A stretch of 64,000 bases of DNA from Brachymonas denitrificans (GTDB lineage: Bacteria; Pseudomonadota; Gammaproteobacteria; Burkholderiales; Burkholderiaceae_C), in contig NZ_CAJQUA010000001.1 in assembly GCF_907163135.1 (NCBI RefSeq), positions 945,001 to 1,009,000 on the forward strand. Reading direction: 5' to 3'. Shown here piece by piece: positions 8,206 to 16,755 of the stretch. The notes under the pieces were generated by a model that searched no databases, was not told the DNA's origin, and worked only from the letters and a program-made list of their open reading frames with translations. Position numbers and translations under genes: made by a program. Position 1 is the stretch's first letter; each line of letters begins with the position of its first letter.

Positions 8206-8806
8206 GGGATAACAGGTGTTCGAGTTGAAGCAAGGCGGCAGGGTCGTTGGCGTTGGCAAACGCTGCTGCATCGTCGAAGGCAACGGCTTGTGCGGCGCGG
8301 CTGGCGATCCAGCCGCGCAGGCTGCGCTGGCCGGAGGCCAGATACGCCGGAACGCTGGCCAGTGTCGCGCATTTTGCCAGCGCCATGGCGGGTTGCGGGC
8401 GATCGCCGCATTGCGGGTAGGCGATTTCAAGCGCGGGGTTCTGCTGCAGAGTGGCGAGCAGATCGTGCACCAGATGGCCGGGGAGCAGCGGTGCGTCGCA
8501 GGGGGCCAGTTGCACGTAGCCGGGGGTATGCGCCAGCGTGGCAGCCAGAGAGGCAAGTGCAGCCATGGGGCCCATGCTCTGCCAACGGGTTTCGTCCGTA
8601 TGCACCGGATAGCCGAGGGCGGCGTAATCGGGCAGGTTGCGGTTGGCGCTGATCAGCAATTGCTGCACCTGCGGGCGCAGGCGCGCGATCACGTGATGCA
8701 TCAGGGGCTGGCCGGCAAGCCGGGTCATGCCCTTGTCCTGCCCCCCCATGCGCCGCCCTTCTCCTCCCGCAAGGATGAGTGCGGTGACCGGCAATGCGTC
8801 AGACAT
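8195..8806 (-). CDS. mobA: molybdenum cofactor guanylyltransferase MobA
   Basis: MobA attaches GMP to Moco, giving the MGD form used by the DMSO-reductase family, so the organism probably has such enzymes (nitrate reductase, formate dehydrogenase and similar). The 203-residue protein starts MSDALPVTALILAGGEGRRMGG with the nucleotide-binding LAGGxxxRMGG loop and then DKG, and contains APCDAPLLP. The start at 8806 is chosen over the longer frame because the glycine-rich loop should lie close to the N-terminus. Its 3' end overlaps moeA. Confidence 0.95.
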   Translation of the reverse strand: MSDALPVTALILAGGEGRRMGGQDKGMTRLAGQPLMHHVIARLRPQVQQLLISANRNLPDYAALGYPVHTDETRWQSMGPMAALASLAATLAHTPGYVQLAPCDAPLLPGHLVHDLLATLQQNPALEIAYPQCGDRPQPAMALAKCATLASVPAYLASGQRSLRGWIASRAAQAVAFDDAAAFANANDPAALLQLEHLLSHDA

Positions 8807-8878
8807 CGTTGATGCGTACCGGTGAAGCGGCAGCGGCAAGCGCTCTGCCCGGGGTGCTTGAGAAAGCCTGCTGCAATG

Positions 8879-9355
8879 TCATTGCGGTCCGGCCTCGTCG
8901 CTCCAGCGCGCGCGCGCGGCATCGTCGCTATCCTTGGCAGCCACCCAGCTGGTGCTGCCGTCGGCAAACTCCTCGCGCTTCCAGAACGGCGCTTCGGTCT
9001 TGAGGTAGTCCATCAGGTATTCGGCGGCGGCGAAGGCGGCGCGGCGGTGGCCCGAAGAGACCAGTACCAGTACGATGCCTTCACCCGGTTGCAGACGGCC
9101 CACGCGGTGCACCACGCGACAGGCGGTAACCGGCCAGCGCGCGCCGGCCTGACGGGCGATGCGTTCGATTTCGCTTTCGGTGACGCCGGGGTAGTGCTCG
9201 AGATGCAGGGCGGCCAGCGCATCGGCCTGGTCGTGCGCGCGCACCATGCCCTGGAATGCGACGAGTGCACCGGCATCCCCGGCATGCTGGCGCAGCGCCT
9301 GCTCTTCGGCACCAAGGTCAAAGGCCTGCTGCTGGACGGAAACGGTCAGCCACAT
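8879..9355 (-). CDS. moaE: molybdopterin synthase catalytic subunit MoaE
   Basis: MoaE converts precursor Z (cPMP) to molybdopterin using thiocarboxylated MoaD. The 158-residue protein starts MWLTVSVQQQ and includes the core LEHYPGVTESEIE, HRVGRLQPGE, SGHRRAAFAA and the KTEAPFWKRE segment with the catalytic lysine. Its start is 2 bases beyond the moaD stop, so the two subunits are made together. It ends 72 bases before mobA. Confidence 0.96.
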   Translation of the reverse strand: MWLTVSVQQQAFDLGAEEQALRQHAGDAGALVAFQGMVRAHDQADALAALHLEHYPGVTESEIERIARQAGARWPVTACRVVHRVGRLQPGEGIVLVLVSSGHRRAAFAAAEYLMDYLKTEAPFWKREEFADGSTSWVAAKDSDDAARARWSDEAGPQ

Positions 9356-9357
9356 GC

Positions 9358-9606
9358 TCAGCCTCCGGTAACGGGCGGCAGGATGCCGACTTCGGCACCA
9401 TCGGGCACGGGCATTTCGCCATAGGCCATCTGGCGGTTGAGGGCCATGCGGAAGACCTGGCCGGGCGCCAGCGCCTCGGCCCATTGCGGGCCACGCTCGC
9501 GCAGGTGCTGCAGCAGCGCATCGGTGCTGCCGCCGTTCCACTCCAGTTCTTCGCTGTCGCGGCCGACGCGGTCGCGCAGCACGCCAAAATACAGAATCCG
9601 GATCAT
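9358..9606 (-). CDS. moaD: molybdopterin synthase sulfur carrier subunit MoaD
   Basis: An 82-residue ubiquitin-fold protein beginning MIRILYFGVLRDRVG and ending in Gly-Gly, the C-terminus that is adenylylated and thiocarboxylated to donate sulfur to MoaE. The start at 9606 is set by family length; the open frame upstream is spurious. It is the promoter-proximal gene of the leftward moaD-moaE-mobA-moeA-mog set. No moeB, which activates MoaD, is in the window. A 244-base spacer separates it from divergent moaC. Confidence 0.95.
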   Translation of the reverse strand: MIRILYFGVLRDRVGRDSEELEWNGGSTDALLQHLRERGPQWAEALAPGQVFRMALNRQMAYGEMPVPDGAEVGILPPVTGG

Positions 9607-9850
9607 CTCGCTCCCTGATCGGTTGAGGACATGCCGGCCATCATAGGCGAAAGGCTGCGGCCCTTCACTCCGCCGGGCTGCCAGCAGGCTCCTTCGTTCG
9701 GCGTAGCTCCGGCGCGGGTGCCCTACTTCCTCCGGCGGGGACATGTCTTGTCTTGCAGCCCTGGGAGCGGTGTTGTGGCCCACCTGGGGGCAGCTGCGTG
9801 GAACAAGCCACTACACTAGGGCGCTACGCAACCCTTGCTACTGGAACCTC

Positions 9851-10342
9851 ATGTCTTCCCTCACCCATTTCGATGCCACCGGCCAGGCCCACATGGTGGA
9901 CGTGGGCGAAAAAGCGGAAACCCGCCGCCGCGCCACCGCCACTGGCCATATCACCATGCTGCCCGAGACCTTTGCCCTGCTCGACCAGGGGCAGGCGAAG
10001 AAAGGCGATGTGCTGGGCGTGGCGCGCTTGGCGGCCATCCAGGGCACCAAGCACACCGCCCTGCTGATTCCGCTCTGCCATCCGCTGGCGCTGACGCATG
10101 TGGGGGTGGAATTCGAGAAGGAGGTTGCACTGCACCGGGTGCATATCCGTGTGACGACGGAAACGGTGGGCCGCACGGGCGTGGAAATGGAGGCACTGTC
10201 CGGTGCCATGGCCGGACTGCTGACCGTGTACGACATGCTCAAGGCCGTGGACCGCGGCATGCGCATCGATGGCGTGCGACTGCTGGAAAAGCTGGGCGGC
10301 AAGAGCGGGCACTGGCAGGCAGGGGAAGGTGCTGCCGGCTGA
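9851..10342 (+). CDS. moaC: cyclic pyranopterin monophosphate synthase MoaC
   Basis: MoaC converts the MoaA product into cPMP. The 163-residue protein starts [19 protein letters not shown], with the conserved [25 protein letters not shown] and [19 protein letters not shown] motifs including the catalytic KxxDR region. The start at 9851 matches the family. It is transcribed away from moaD; a TACACT near 9812 could be its -10 but the match is weak. It closes the Moco island. Confidence 0.96.
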   Translation: MSSLTHFDATGQAHMVDVGEKAETRRRATATGHITMLPETFALLDQGQAKKGDVLGVARLAAIQGTKHTALLIPLCHPLALTHVGVEFEKEVALHRVHIRVTTETVGRTGVEMEALSGAMAGLLTVYDMLKAVDRGMRIDGVRLLEKLGGKSGHWQAGEGAAG

Positions 10343-10376
10343 ACAATCCTGCTGGGGTCAATGACGCCCGGTAAAT

Positions 10377-10934
10377 TTACCAGGAACGCACGCGGCCGGT
10401 ATCGACGTGCACGAACTGGCTGTCAGGATAGTAACCAACGCCGCCTGCTTTCAGCGACTTGGCGGCATCGCGCAGTTCGGCCAGCGGCACGCCGGGCAGG
10501 CGCACGTCGATGGCCTTGCCTTCCATGTGCAGGCTCTTCCTGGCGACGCCACCACCGCGCGTATTGCGCAGGGTGCTGTTGGTGACCGGGCTGCGGTAGC
10601 CGGAAATCACATCGAAGGTCTGGCTGGTGCCAAGCGCCTGGCGCACGCGGTACAGCAGGTCGAACAGCGTGGGATCCATGGAGCCGACGATGCCGCTGTA
10701 GTGGTCGCGCAGGAAGGTGTTCAGGCGCGTCATGGATTGCGGCAGGAAATTGTCGCCCACGGCATAAACCAGCGAGATGCGCTCGTTGGTATGCAGATTG
10801 TTGAAGGAAAGGCCGCGGGACGAGGGAATGGAAGCGAGAGCGCTGCCGCTACCGACAGCGAGGGTTCCGGCGGCAGTGGCGCGGAGGGCGGAACCCAGAA
10901 AATAGCGGCGGGAAGGAGTCTTTGTCTGGATCAT
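10377..10934 (-). CDS. DUF882 (MepK/YcbK-type) murein endopeptidase, Tat-exported
   Basis: This 185-residue protein is in the DUF882 / peptidase M15-like family whose E. coli member MepK cleaves 3-3 (L,D) peptidoglycan cross-links. The N-terminus has a twin-arginine signal (SRRYFLGSAL, R9-R10) then a hydrophobic stretch to about residue 35, so it is exported folded. Zinc ligands of the family are visible: H136 and D143 in HMEGKAIDV and H176 in FVHVD. It lies downstream of the L,D-transpeptidase gene in the same direction, the same order as ldtD-mepK in E. coli. Confidence 0.88.
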   Translation of the reverse strand: MIQTKTPSRRYFLGSALRATAAGTLAVGSGSALASIPSSRGLSFNNLHTNERISLVYAVGDNFLPQSMTRLNTFLRDHYSGIVGSMDPTLFDLLYRVRQALGTSQTFDVISGYRSPVTNSTLRNTRGGGVARKSLHMEGKAIDVRLPGVPLAELRDAAKSLKAGGVGYYPDSQFVHVDTGRVRSW

Positions 10935-11101
10935 GAATTCAAGGCAACCTGGATAGCGTGCGGGACAACCTGACTTGGAGCGGCTTGTCGCGTCAGAAGT
11001 TGCATGCAGCGCACAAAAAACAGGAAAAAGCAGGTGGCCGATTCACTATTGCAACAGACTACCTGCCCCATGTAACAGTCATGAAAAACTGTCGATGGAG
11101 C

Positions 11102-12691
11102 TTATTGTAGGGATGGCGCGCTCGCGGCGCTACTGTTTTTTTGTAACGCCGTCGCTGACTTAGGCTGAATTCTTGTTGTTTTACCTTGAGCCAGCAAGTC
11201 GGCCAGCTTGCGGTCGTGGCCGTACAGGTCGGGGAAGAACAGCAGCTGCCCGTTACTGACCACGGTGGTCATGTAAGTGATCACAACCGGCAGCGGTTCC
11301 TTCAGGCGCACCGTGCTGGCCTTGCCTGCCCCCATGGCCTTGCGGATGCGTTCTTCCGTCCAGGCCGGGTCGTCCTGCAGCACGAATTTGGCCAGCTGCA
11401 CCGGCTCCTCCACCCGGATGCAGCCGTGGCTGAAGTCGCGTCGGGTGCGGTTGAACAGGCCGGGCGACGAGGTGTGGTGCAGGTAGATATTCTGGTTGTT
11501 CGGAAAAACGAACTTGATGTCGCCCAGCGCGTTGCTCCGGCCGGGCTTCTGGCGGATGCGCGCCGTGCCGTTGAGCACGCCCTGCAGGCCGCCCTGCCCC
11601 ACGATCTCGAAGCCGTTGCGGGCCATGTAGCCCGGATCGCGGCGGATCTTGGGGATGGTTTCGGAGCGCGCGATGGAGGGCGGCACGTTCCAGTAGGGGC
11701 TGAATTCGATGTAGCGCATGTCCTCGTCGAAAAGCGGCGTGCGCGTGTCCAGCGCCTTGCCGACGATCACGCGCATGGAAATCCTGGGTTCTTCCTGGCC
11801 ATTGGCGTTGTCATAGGCGCGCAGGCGGAACTCGGGCACGTTGACCACGATGGTGCGATGGCCCTGCAGCATCGGCGTCCAGCGCAGGCGCTCCATGGCC
11901 AGCGCGATGCGGTCGGCACGCTGCCTGGGGGATTCATTCAGCTTGTCGAGCGTGGCCTTGTTGAGGATGCCGTTTTCGGGCAGGCCATAGCGCTGCTGGA
12001 AGGCTTTGACGCCGGCCTGCAGGGTGCTGTTGTAGGTGGCCGGGGCCGCGGTGCCGGCGGGCAGGTCGCCCAGGGCGATCAGGCGCTGCGTCAGCATGGG
12101 CAGACCGGCCCAGGCCTGGCTGTTGCCGAGTTTTCCGCCCTTGGGCAAGGCAGGGAGTGTTCCCGCCCAGGCGGGATCATTGGCCAGCTGGCGCTCGCGC
12201 TCGAGGGCCTTGCGCAGTTCGGCATACATGGGTACGCGCGGTGTGGCCGCATCGAAGGCGCTGCCCAGATTGCCCATGCCCAGGGCTTCGCGCAGGGCCG
12301 TCGGGGCATCGAAGGCCTTCCAGTCGGTCTTGTTGGCGTCGTAGTTCGTGCCGAGCTGGCGCGGATCGACGCGGCCGTTGCGCAGGTGATGCAGATACAG
12401 TTCGAGCTTGTCGGTCAGTTGTGCATCCAGACTGGCAGCGGTGGCAGGATCGAGCGCCCTGCCCTGGTTGGCCTGGATGGTCTGCAGCAGTTGTGCGCCA
12501 CCATAGTGATTGGGGTTCATGCCGTCGTTGGCGGCATTGGCCAGACGCCGTGCAGCATCCAGGGCAACCGGGCGCAGCATGTTCTGCTCATTGACCCAGA
12601 GCGATGCCCAGGCCTGCGGAGCAGCCATCAGGCCGGCCAGGACAAGCGAAGCGGAAACCAGTCGGGAAGGGAGGTACGAGAACTGCGCCAT
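11102..12691 (-). CDS. L,D-transpeptidase of the YcbB/LdtD class
   Basis: LdtD-type enzymes form meso-DAP-meso-DAP cross-links in peptidoglycan. The 529-residue protein starts MAQFSYLPSRL with a signal peptide ending near AQAWA, then a YcbB-type scaffold domain, a peptidoglycan-binding domain (LQAGVKAFQQRYGLPENG) and the YkuD catalytic domain with SHGCIRVEEP, catalytic cysteine C424. Length is close to E. coli LdtD (about 615) but shorter. Start at 12691 is preferred because the longer frame reads through a terminator hairpin. The DUF882 endopeptidase gene lies 167 bases downstream; that spacer shows no gene. Confidence 0.92.
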   Translation of the reverse strand: MAQFSYLPSRLVSASLVLAGLMAAPQAWASLWVNEQNMLRPVALDAARRLANAANDGMNPNHYGGAQLLQTIQANQGRALDPATAASLDAQLTDKLELYLHHLRNGRVDPRQLGTNYDANKTDWKAFDAPTALREALGMGNLGSAFDAATPRVPMYAELRKALERERQLANDPAWAGTLPALPKGGKLGNSQAWAGLPMLTQRLIALGDLPAGTAAPATYNSTLQAGVKAFQQRYGLPENGILNKATLDKLNESPRQRADRIALAMERLRWTPMLQGHRTIVVNVPEFRLRAYDNANGQEEPRISMRVIVGKALDTRTPLFDEDMRYIEFSPYWNVPPSIARSETIPKIRRDPGYMARNGFEIVGQGGLQGVLNGTARIRQKPGRSNALGDIKFVFPNNQNIYLHHTSSPGLFNRTRRDFSHGCIRVEEPVQLAKFVLQDDPAWTEERIRKAMGAGKASTVRLKEPLPVVITYMTTVVSNGQLLFFPDLYGHDRKLADLLAQGKTTRIQPKSATALQKNSSAASAPSLQ

Positions 12692-12703
12692 GGATCTAAC
12701 CTG

Positions 12704-12740
12704 AAAAAAAGCGGGCCGCAGACAAGAGTCCGGAGCCCGC
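12704..12740 (-). terminator. intrinsic terminator at the end of the paa-liv operon, in the ldtD leader
   Basis: GCGGGC/GCCCGC arms (12740-12735 and 12716-12711) close a GC-rich hairpin followed by seven T residues on the minus strand (12710-12704). It ends only 12 bases before the L,D-transpeptidase ATG. It can terminate the operon ending with the hemerythrin-LivF gene, or act as an attenuator for the transpeptidase. A second stem without a T tract (7 bp, GCAGGGT/ACCCTGC) lies at 12772-12789, nearer the operon. Confidence 0.8.
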
Positions 12741-12807
12741 AAAATGTAGCACACCCGTGCTCATTGACGAAGCAGGGTTAGCACCCTGCCCTTGTTTCGT
12801 TGCGCCC

Positions 12808-14124
12808 TTACATCCCCAGGTAGGCCTGGCGTACTTCATCGTTGGCCAGCAGCTCGGGGCCGGGGCCGCTCAGCGTGACCGAGCCGGTTTCCAGCACATA
12901 GCCACGATCGGCAATGGCGAGCGCCGCGGCCGCGTTCTGCTCGACCAGCAGAATGGTCATGCCGTGCGACTTGAGCGACTTGATGACGTTGAAGACTTCT
13001 TCCACCAGCAGCGGGGCCAGGCCCATGGAAGGTTCATCCAGCAGCAGCAGCTTGGGACGCCCCATCAGCGCGCGCCCAATGGCCAGCATTTGCTGCTGGC
13101 CGCCGGAGAGCGTGCCTGCGGGCAGATTGCGTTTTTCCTTCAGGATCGGGAACATGCCATAGACCTTCTCCATGTCCTCCTGCAGGTTCTCTTTAGGCTG
13201 GGTGAAGGCACCCAGGCGCAGGTTGTCCTCGATGGAGAGCGGCCCGAACACCTGGCGGCCTTCGGGGCTCTGGCAGATGCCGCGGCGCACGCGCAGGTCG
13301 GCACGCAGCCGGGAAATGTCTTCGCCTGCAAACATGATCTTGCCGGCCGACATGGGCTGCACGCCGGAAAGTGTGCGCATGAAGGTGGTCTTGCCAGCCC
13401 CGTTGGCGCCGACCAGCGCCACCAGTTCACCCTTGTGCACTTCCACATCCAGCCCCTTGAGCGCCTTGATGCGGCCGTAGCAGCTTTCCATGCCGCTGAC
13501 GGAGAGCAGCAGCTCGCCGGTCGGTTTGGCCTTGCCGGTGGTGAGATTGCCGGCCTCGTGTGCGCCCAGACCCACGGATTCCGGTGCCAGGTTGACCAGG
13601 CGGTGGAACAGCTGGCGGAACTCTGCCCTGGCCTCGCCGCCGAAAACGGGATCGGCATTGTTGCCGAAGGCCTCGTCGATGGATTGCCAGTCGTCATCAG
13701 TGAGCGAGGCGCGGGCCAGTGGCATCACGTCCTTCTCTTCGGTGCGGATGTGCGCCTTCACGCTTTGGGCATAGGTACGCAGCGCCTCGACGAAATCGTT
13801 GCGGTGCGCCTCGCTCTGCATGGCGCTGCCCATTTTGCTGCGCAGTGCGAGCAGCATTTCCGGTCCGTTGCGGTGTTCGGCCTGCAGGCGATCCAGCACC
13901 GCCGCGGCTTGCGGGCTGCGCTGGCGCAGCGCCGGGAACAGGTGGTGGTCTTCCTTGGCATGGTGGCAGCCATCCATGAACTGGTCGATGTAATCGAACA
14001 GCGCCGTGAAAAAGCCGGCGTCGACTTGCTGGCCCTGCTCGATGTCGCCGGCGAGCGAGTCGAGCGTGGCCGCGACGCGCCACAGGTTCTGGTGTTCTTC
14101 GATGATGATGCGCAAGGCTTGCAT
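12808..14124 (-). CDS. hemerythrin-domain / LivF-type ABC ATPase fusion protein
   Basis: One uninterrupted 438-residue frame (start 14124, with AAGGA 6 bases upstream) joins two modules. Residues 1 to about 180 are a hemerythrin-like four-helix domain with histidine/acid residues placed as iron ligands: H11, H54-H55, E58, H60-H61, H84, H125 and E129 (HIRTEE). Residues about 203-438 are a complete LivF-type ATPase: Walker A GANGAGKTT (239-247), signature LSGGQQQ (339-345), Walker B LLLLDEP (359-365), and the LivF-type VEQN switch. LivF alone is about 235 residues. It is the last gene of a liv cassette and should power uptake together with LivG, LivH and LivM. The iron-binding module suggests O2, NO or redox control of uptake, which is inference. 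Confidence 0.93.
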   Translation of the reverse strand: MQALRIIIEEHQNLWRVAATLDSLAGDIEQGQQVDAGFFTALFDYIDQFMDGCHHAKEDHHLFPALRQRSPQAAAVLDRLQAEHRNGPEMLLALRSKMGSAMQSEAHRNDFVEALRTYAQSVKAHIRTEEKDVMPLARASLTDDDWQSIDEAFGNNADPVFGGEARAEFRQLFHRLVNLAPESVGLGAHEAGNLTTGKAKPTGELLLSVSGMESCYGRIKALKGLDVEVHKGELVALVGANGAGKTTFMRTLSGVQPMSAGKIMFAGEDISRLRADLRVRRGICQSPEGRQVFGPLSIEDNLRLGAFTQPKENLQEDMEKVYGMFPILKEKRNLPAGTLSGGQQQMLAIGRALMGRPKLLLLDEPSMGLAPLLVEEVFNVIKSLKSHGMTILLVEQNAAAALAIADRGYVLETGSVTLSGPGPELLANDEVRQAYLGM

Positions 14125-14143
14125 GGGGTTTCCTTCGGCCGGC

Positions 14144-14905
14144 TCAGGCATGTGCGCCCAGGTAGGCGGCAATCACGTCCGGGTTGTTGCGGACTTCCTC
14201 GCGCGTGCCTTCGGCCAGCTTGCGGCCGTAATCGAGCACGAGAATGCGTTGGGACAGGTTCATCACCATCTTCATGTCGTGTTCGACCAGCACGCAGGTC
14301 ACGCCGTTTTCGGCCACCTTGCGGATCAGCTCGTCGATTTCATGCGTTTCGGTGTGGTTGAGGCCGGCTGCGGGCTCGTCCAGGAACAGCAGCTTGGGCT
14401 GCATGGCCAGCGCGCGGGCAATTTCCAGGCGCTTGAGCGCGCCGTAGGACATGCTGTCGGCGCGGGCCTTGACCTGGCCGCCCAGGCCAACGAAGCGCAT
14501 CAGCTCGGCCGCCTCCTCGCGCAATTCGGCATCGCGCCTGGTGATGGACGGCAGGTGCAGTGCGCCCTTGAACAGGTTGCGGTCCAGGCGCAGGTGCGCT
14601 CCCACCATCACGTTCTCCAGAGCCGACATGTTCATGCACACCTGCAGGTTCTGGAAGGTGCGCGCCATGCCGCGGCGGGCCAGTTCGTCGGACGATTTGC
14701 CCTGGATTTCCTCGCCATTGAGCTTGATGGTGCCGGTCGTGGGCTTGTACACACCGGTGATCAGGTTGAACAAGGTGGTCTTGCCGGCGCCATTGGGGCC
14801 GATCACCGCGTAGATCATGCCGGGGTCGATCGAGAAGGACACGTCATTGACGGCCTTGACGCCCCCGAAATGGATGGAGAGGTTCTTTACGTCGAGCATG
14901 GACAT
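14144..14905 (-). CDS. livG: branched-chain/aromatic-type ABC transporter ATPase LivG
   Basis: A 253-residue ATPase starting MSMLDVKNLSIHFGG with Walker A GPNGAGKTT, the LivG-type insert GMARTFQNLQ, a degenerate signature MSYGALKRLEIARAL, Walker B LLFLDEPAAGLN and VEHD. It pairs with the LivF-type fusion to drive the LivH-LivM channel. Substrate of the family is branched-chain amino acids, amides or aromatic acids. The start overlaps nothing but lies 2 bases after the livM stop, so translation is coupled. Confidence 0.92.
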   Translation of the reverse strand: MSMLDVKNLSIHFGGVKAVNDVSFSIDPGMIYAVIGPNGAGKTTLFNLITGVYKPTTGTIKLNGEEIQGKSSDELARRGMARTFQNLQVCMNMSALENVMVGAHLRLDRNLFKGALHLPSITRRDAELREEAAELMRFVGLGGQVKARADSMSYGALKRLEIARALAMQPKLLFLDEPAAGLNHTETHEIDELIRKVAENGVTCVLVEHDMKMVMNLSQRILVLDYGRKLAEGTREEVRNNPDVIAAYLGAHA

Positions 14906-14907
14906 GG

Positions 14908-15846
14908 TCAATGGCCTTTCTTGCCGAACTTGCTGGCCAGCGTGGGGACAATGCCCTTGGGCAGGAAGATCATGAACAGCATCAGGATCGCGCCGAAGAT
15001 AACGGTTTCCCAGCCTTCCAGGGTGGCCAGGGCCTGCGGCAGCGCCGTGAGCAGCGCAGCGCCCAGCAGCGAGCCCCAGACGGAGGCCATACCGCCCACC
15101 ACCACCATGGTCACCAGTTCGATGGAGTGGAAGAAGTCGGCAAAGCCCGGCGTCACCATGCCGATGTAATGCGCCATCACGCTGCCCATGATGCTGGCAA
15201 ACACCGCCGACATGGTGAAGATGCTGACCTTGTAGCGCACCACGTTCACGCCTACCACGCGCGAGGCCACTTCCGAGCCGTGCAGCGCACGCAGCGCGCG
15301 GCCGAACGGGGAGTCGATCAGGTTGAGCGAGGCCCACACGCTGACCACCAGGAAGGCGGCGACGACCCAGTACCAGTGGCGGTCGCTGCTCAGTTCGAAG
15401 CCGAACAGGCCCATGGTGGGCAGCGGCATGCCGTCCGGGCCGCCCGTGAGCTGCGCCTCGTTGCGCAGCACGATGTTGACCAGGATGCCCAGGCCCAGCG
15501 TGGCCATGGCGAGATAATGGCCCTTGAGACGGAAGATCGGGCGCGCAATCGCTGCTGCCAGCACGCCGCAGATCACGGCGCCCGCCCCCATCGCCAGCAG
15601 CGGATGCCAGCCGAAATGCGTGGGCAGAATCGCCGAGGCATAGGCGCCGATGCCCAGGAAGCCGGCATGGCCCAGGCTGATCTGGCCGGCAAAGCCGATC
15701 AGCAGGTTCAGGCCCAGCACCACGATGGCGTTCATGGCGATGCGGATCAGCAGGTCGAGATAGAAGGCGTTGCTGATGACGAAGGGAGCGATCACCAGCG
15801 CCAGCGCGAGCACCCCGATGGAAATGTACATGGTTGTCTTGCGCAT
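14908..15846 (-). CDS. livM: ABC transporter permease LivM
   Basis: A 312-residue inner-membrane permease starting MRKTTMYISIGVLALAL with eight or so hydrophobic segments and the LivM signature LIGFAGQISLGHAGFLGIGAYA at about residues 48-69. It forms the translocation channel with LivH. The start is 2 bases past the livH stop codon; a longer frame upstream is an artefact within livH. Confidence 0.93.
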   Translation of the reverse strand: MRKTTMYISIGVLALALVIAPFVISNAFYLDLLIRIAMNAIVVLGLNLLIGFAGQISLGHAGFLGIGAYASAILPTHFGWHPLLAMGAGAVICGVLAAAIARPIFRLKGHYLAMATLGLGILVNIVLRNEAQLTGGPDGMPLPTMGLFGFELSSDRHWYWVVAAFLVVSVWASLNLIDSPFGRALRALHGSEVASRVVGVNVVRYKVSIFTMSAVFASIMGSVMAHYIGMVTPGFADFFHSIELVTMVVVGGMASVWGSLLGAALLTALPQALATLEGWETVIFGAILMLFMIFLPKGIVPTLASKFGKKGH

Positions 15847-15848
15847 GG

Positions 15849-16721
15849 TTACACCCGGTCGGTAGATTTGCCGCCGAACAGGCCGCGCGGCATGAAGAAC
15901 AGCACCAGCAGGATCAGGATGAACGGGATCGCATCCTTGTAGGCCGAGGAGATGTAGCCGGCGCCCATGGATTCCAGGATGCCGACCAGCAGGCCGCTGA
16001 CGACTGCGCCGAGGCCGTTGCCCAATCCGCCCACCACGGCGGCGACGAAGCCCTTCAGGCCGAGCATGATGCCGACGTCGTAGGAGGTCATGGTCACCGG
16101 CGTGAGCAGGATGCCGCCCAGGGCGCCCAGCGCTGCCGACAGCGCAAAGCTGACGAACAACACCTTGCTGGTGTTGATGCCGACCAGCTGCGCCGCCGTC
16201 TGGTTGACGGAGGTGGCCAGCATGGCCTTGCCGGACAGCGTGCGGTTGAAGAAGTACCACAGCGCCACCACCACGATGGCCGTCACGCCCAGCACCCACA
16301 GGCTCTGCGGCTGGATGGCGGCACCCAGGATGTAGATCGGCTTGTCGCCCGAAAAGGCCGGCAGGCTGAAGGTGCCCTTGCCCAGCCAGACCTGGATCAG
16401 GCCGCGGATGAACAGCGAGGCGCCGATGGTGATGATGATCAGCGTCACCGTTTCGGCGCCCTTCACGGGCTCGATGGTGACCTTTTCCATCACGATGCCG
16501 ACGATGGCCGGAATCAGGATGGCGAGGATGAAGGCGACCGGCAACGGCAGGCCGGCGTTGGTGAAATACACCGCCAGCATGCCGCCCAGCATGATGAATT
16601 CACCCTGCGCGAAGTTGATGACGTTGCTGGAGTTGTAGATCAGCGTGAAGCCTAGGGCCGCCAGCGCGTAGGTCGAGCCTACGGTGATGCCCGAGAACAG
16701 GTACTGCAGGAACTCTGCCAT
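15849..16721 (-). CDS. livH: ABC transporter permease LivH
   Basis: A 290-residue permease starting MAEFLQYLFSGITVGSTYAL with the LivH hallmarks YALAALGFTLIYNSSNVINFAQGE (split over residues 18-41) and a C-terminal GLGNGLGAVVSGLLVG loop. Multiple hydrophobic helices place it in the inner membrane with LivM. It follows the enoyl-CoA hydratase gene by 34 bases. Confidence 0.93.
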   Translation of the reverse strand: MAEFLQYLFSGITVGSTYALAALGFTLIYNSSNVINFAQGEFIMLGGMLAVYFTNAGLPLPVAFILAILIPAIVGIVMEKVTIEPVKGAETVTLIIITIGASLFIRGLIQVWLGKGTFSLPAFSGDKPIYILGAAIQPQSLWVLGVTAIVVVALWYFFNRTLSGKAMLATSVNQTAAQLVGINTSKVLFVSFALSAALGALGGILLTPVTMTSYDVGIMLGLKGFVAAVVGGLGNGLGAVVSGLLVGILESMGAGYISSAYKDAIPFILILLVLFFMPRGLFGGKSTDRV

Positions 16722-16755
16722 GATGGGTCTCCCTTGGGTCGGTGGGTCCTGCAGC

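Noticed and set aside
9607-9850. A molybdenum-cofactor riboswitch in the moaD-moaC spacer
   Set aside because: I could not recognise the conserved core of that riboswitch class, and it is usually placed before moaA-type operons; a covariance search would be needed to settle it.
12808-14124. Treating hemerythrin-LivF as two genes with a missed stop or a frameshift
   Set aside because: The frame is continuous through the linker (about residues 180-205), there is no start codon with a Shine-Dalgarno at the ATPase boundary, and both halves are complete.
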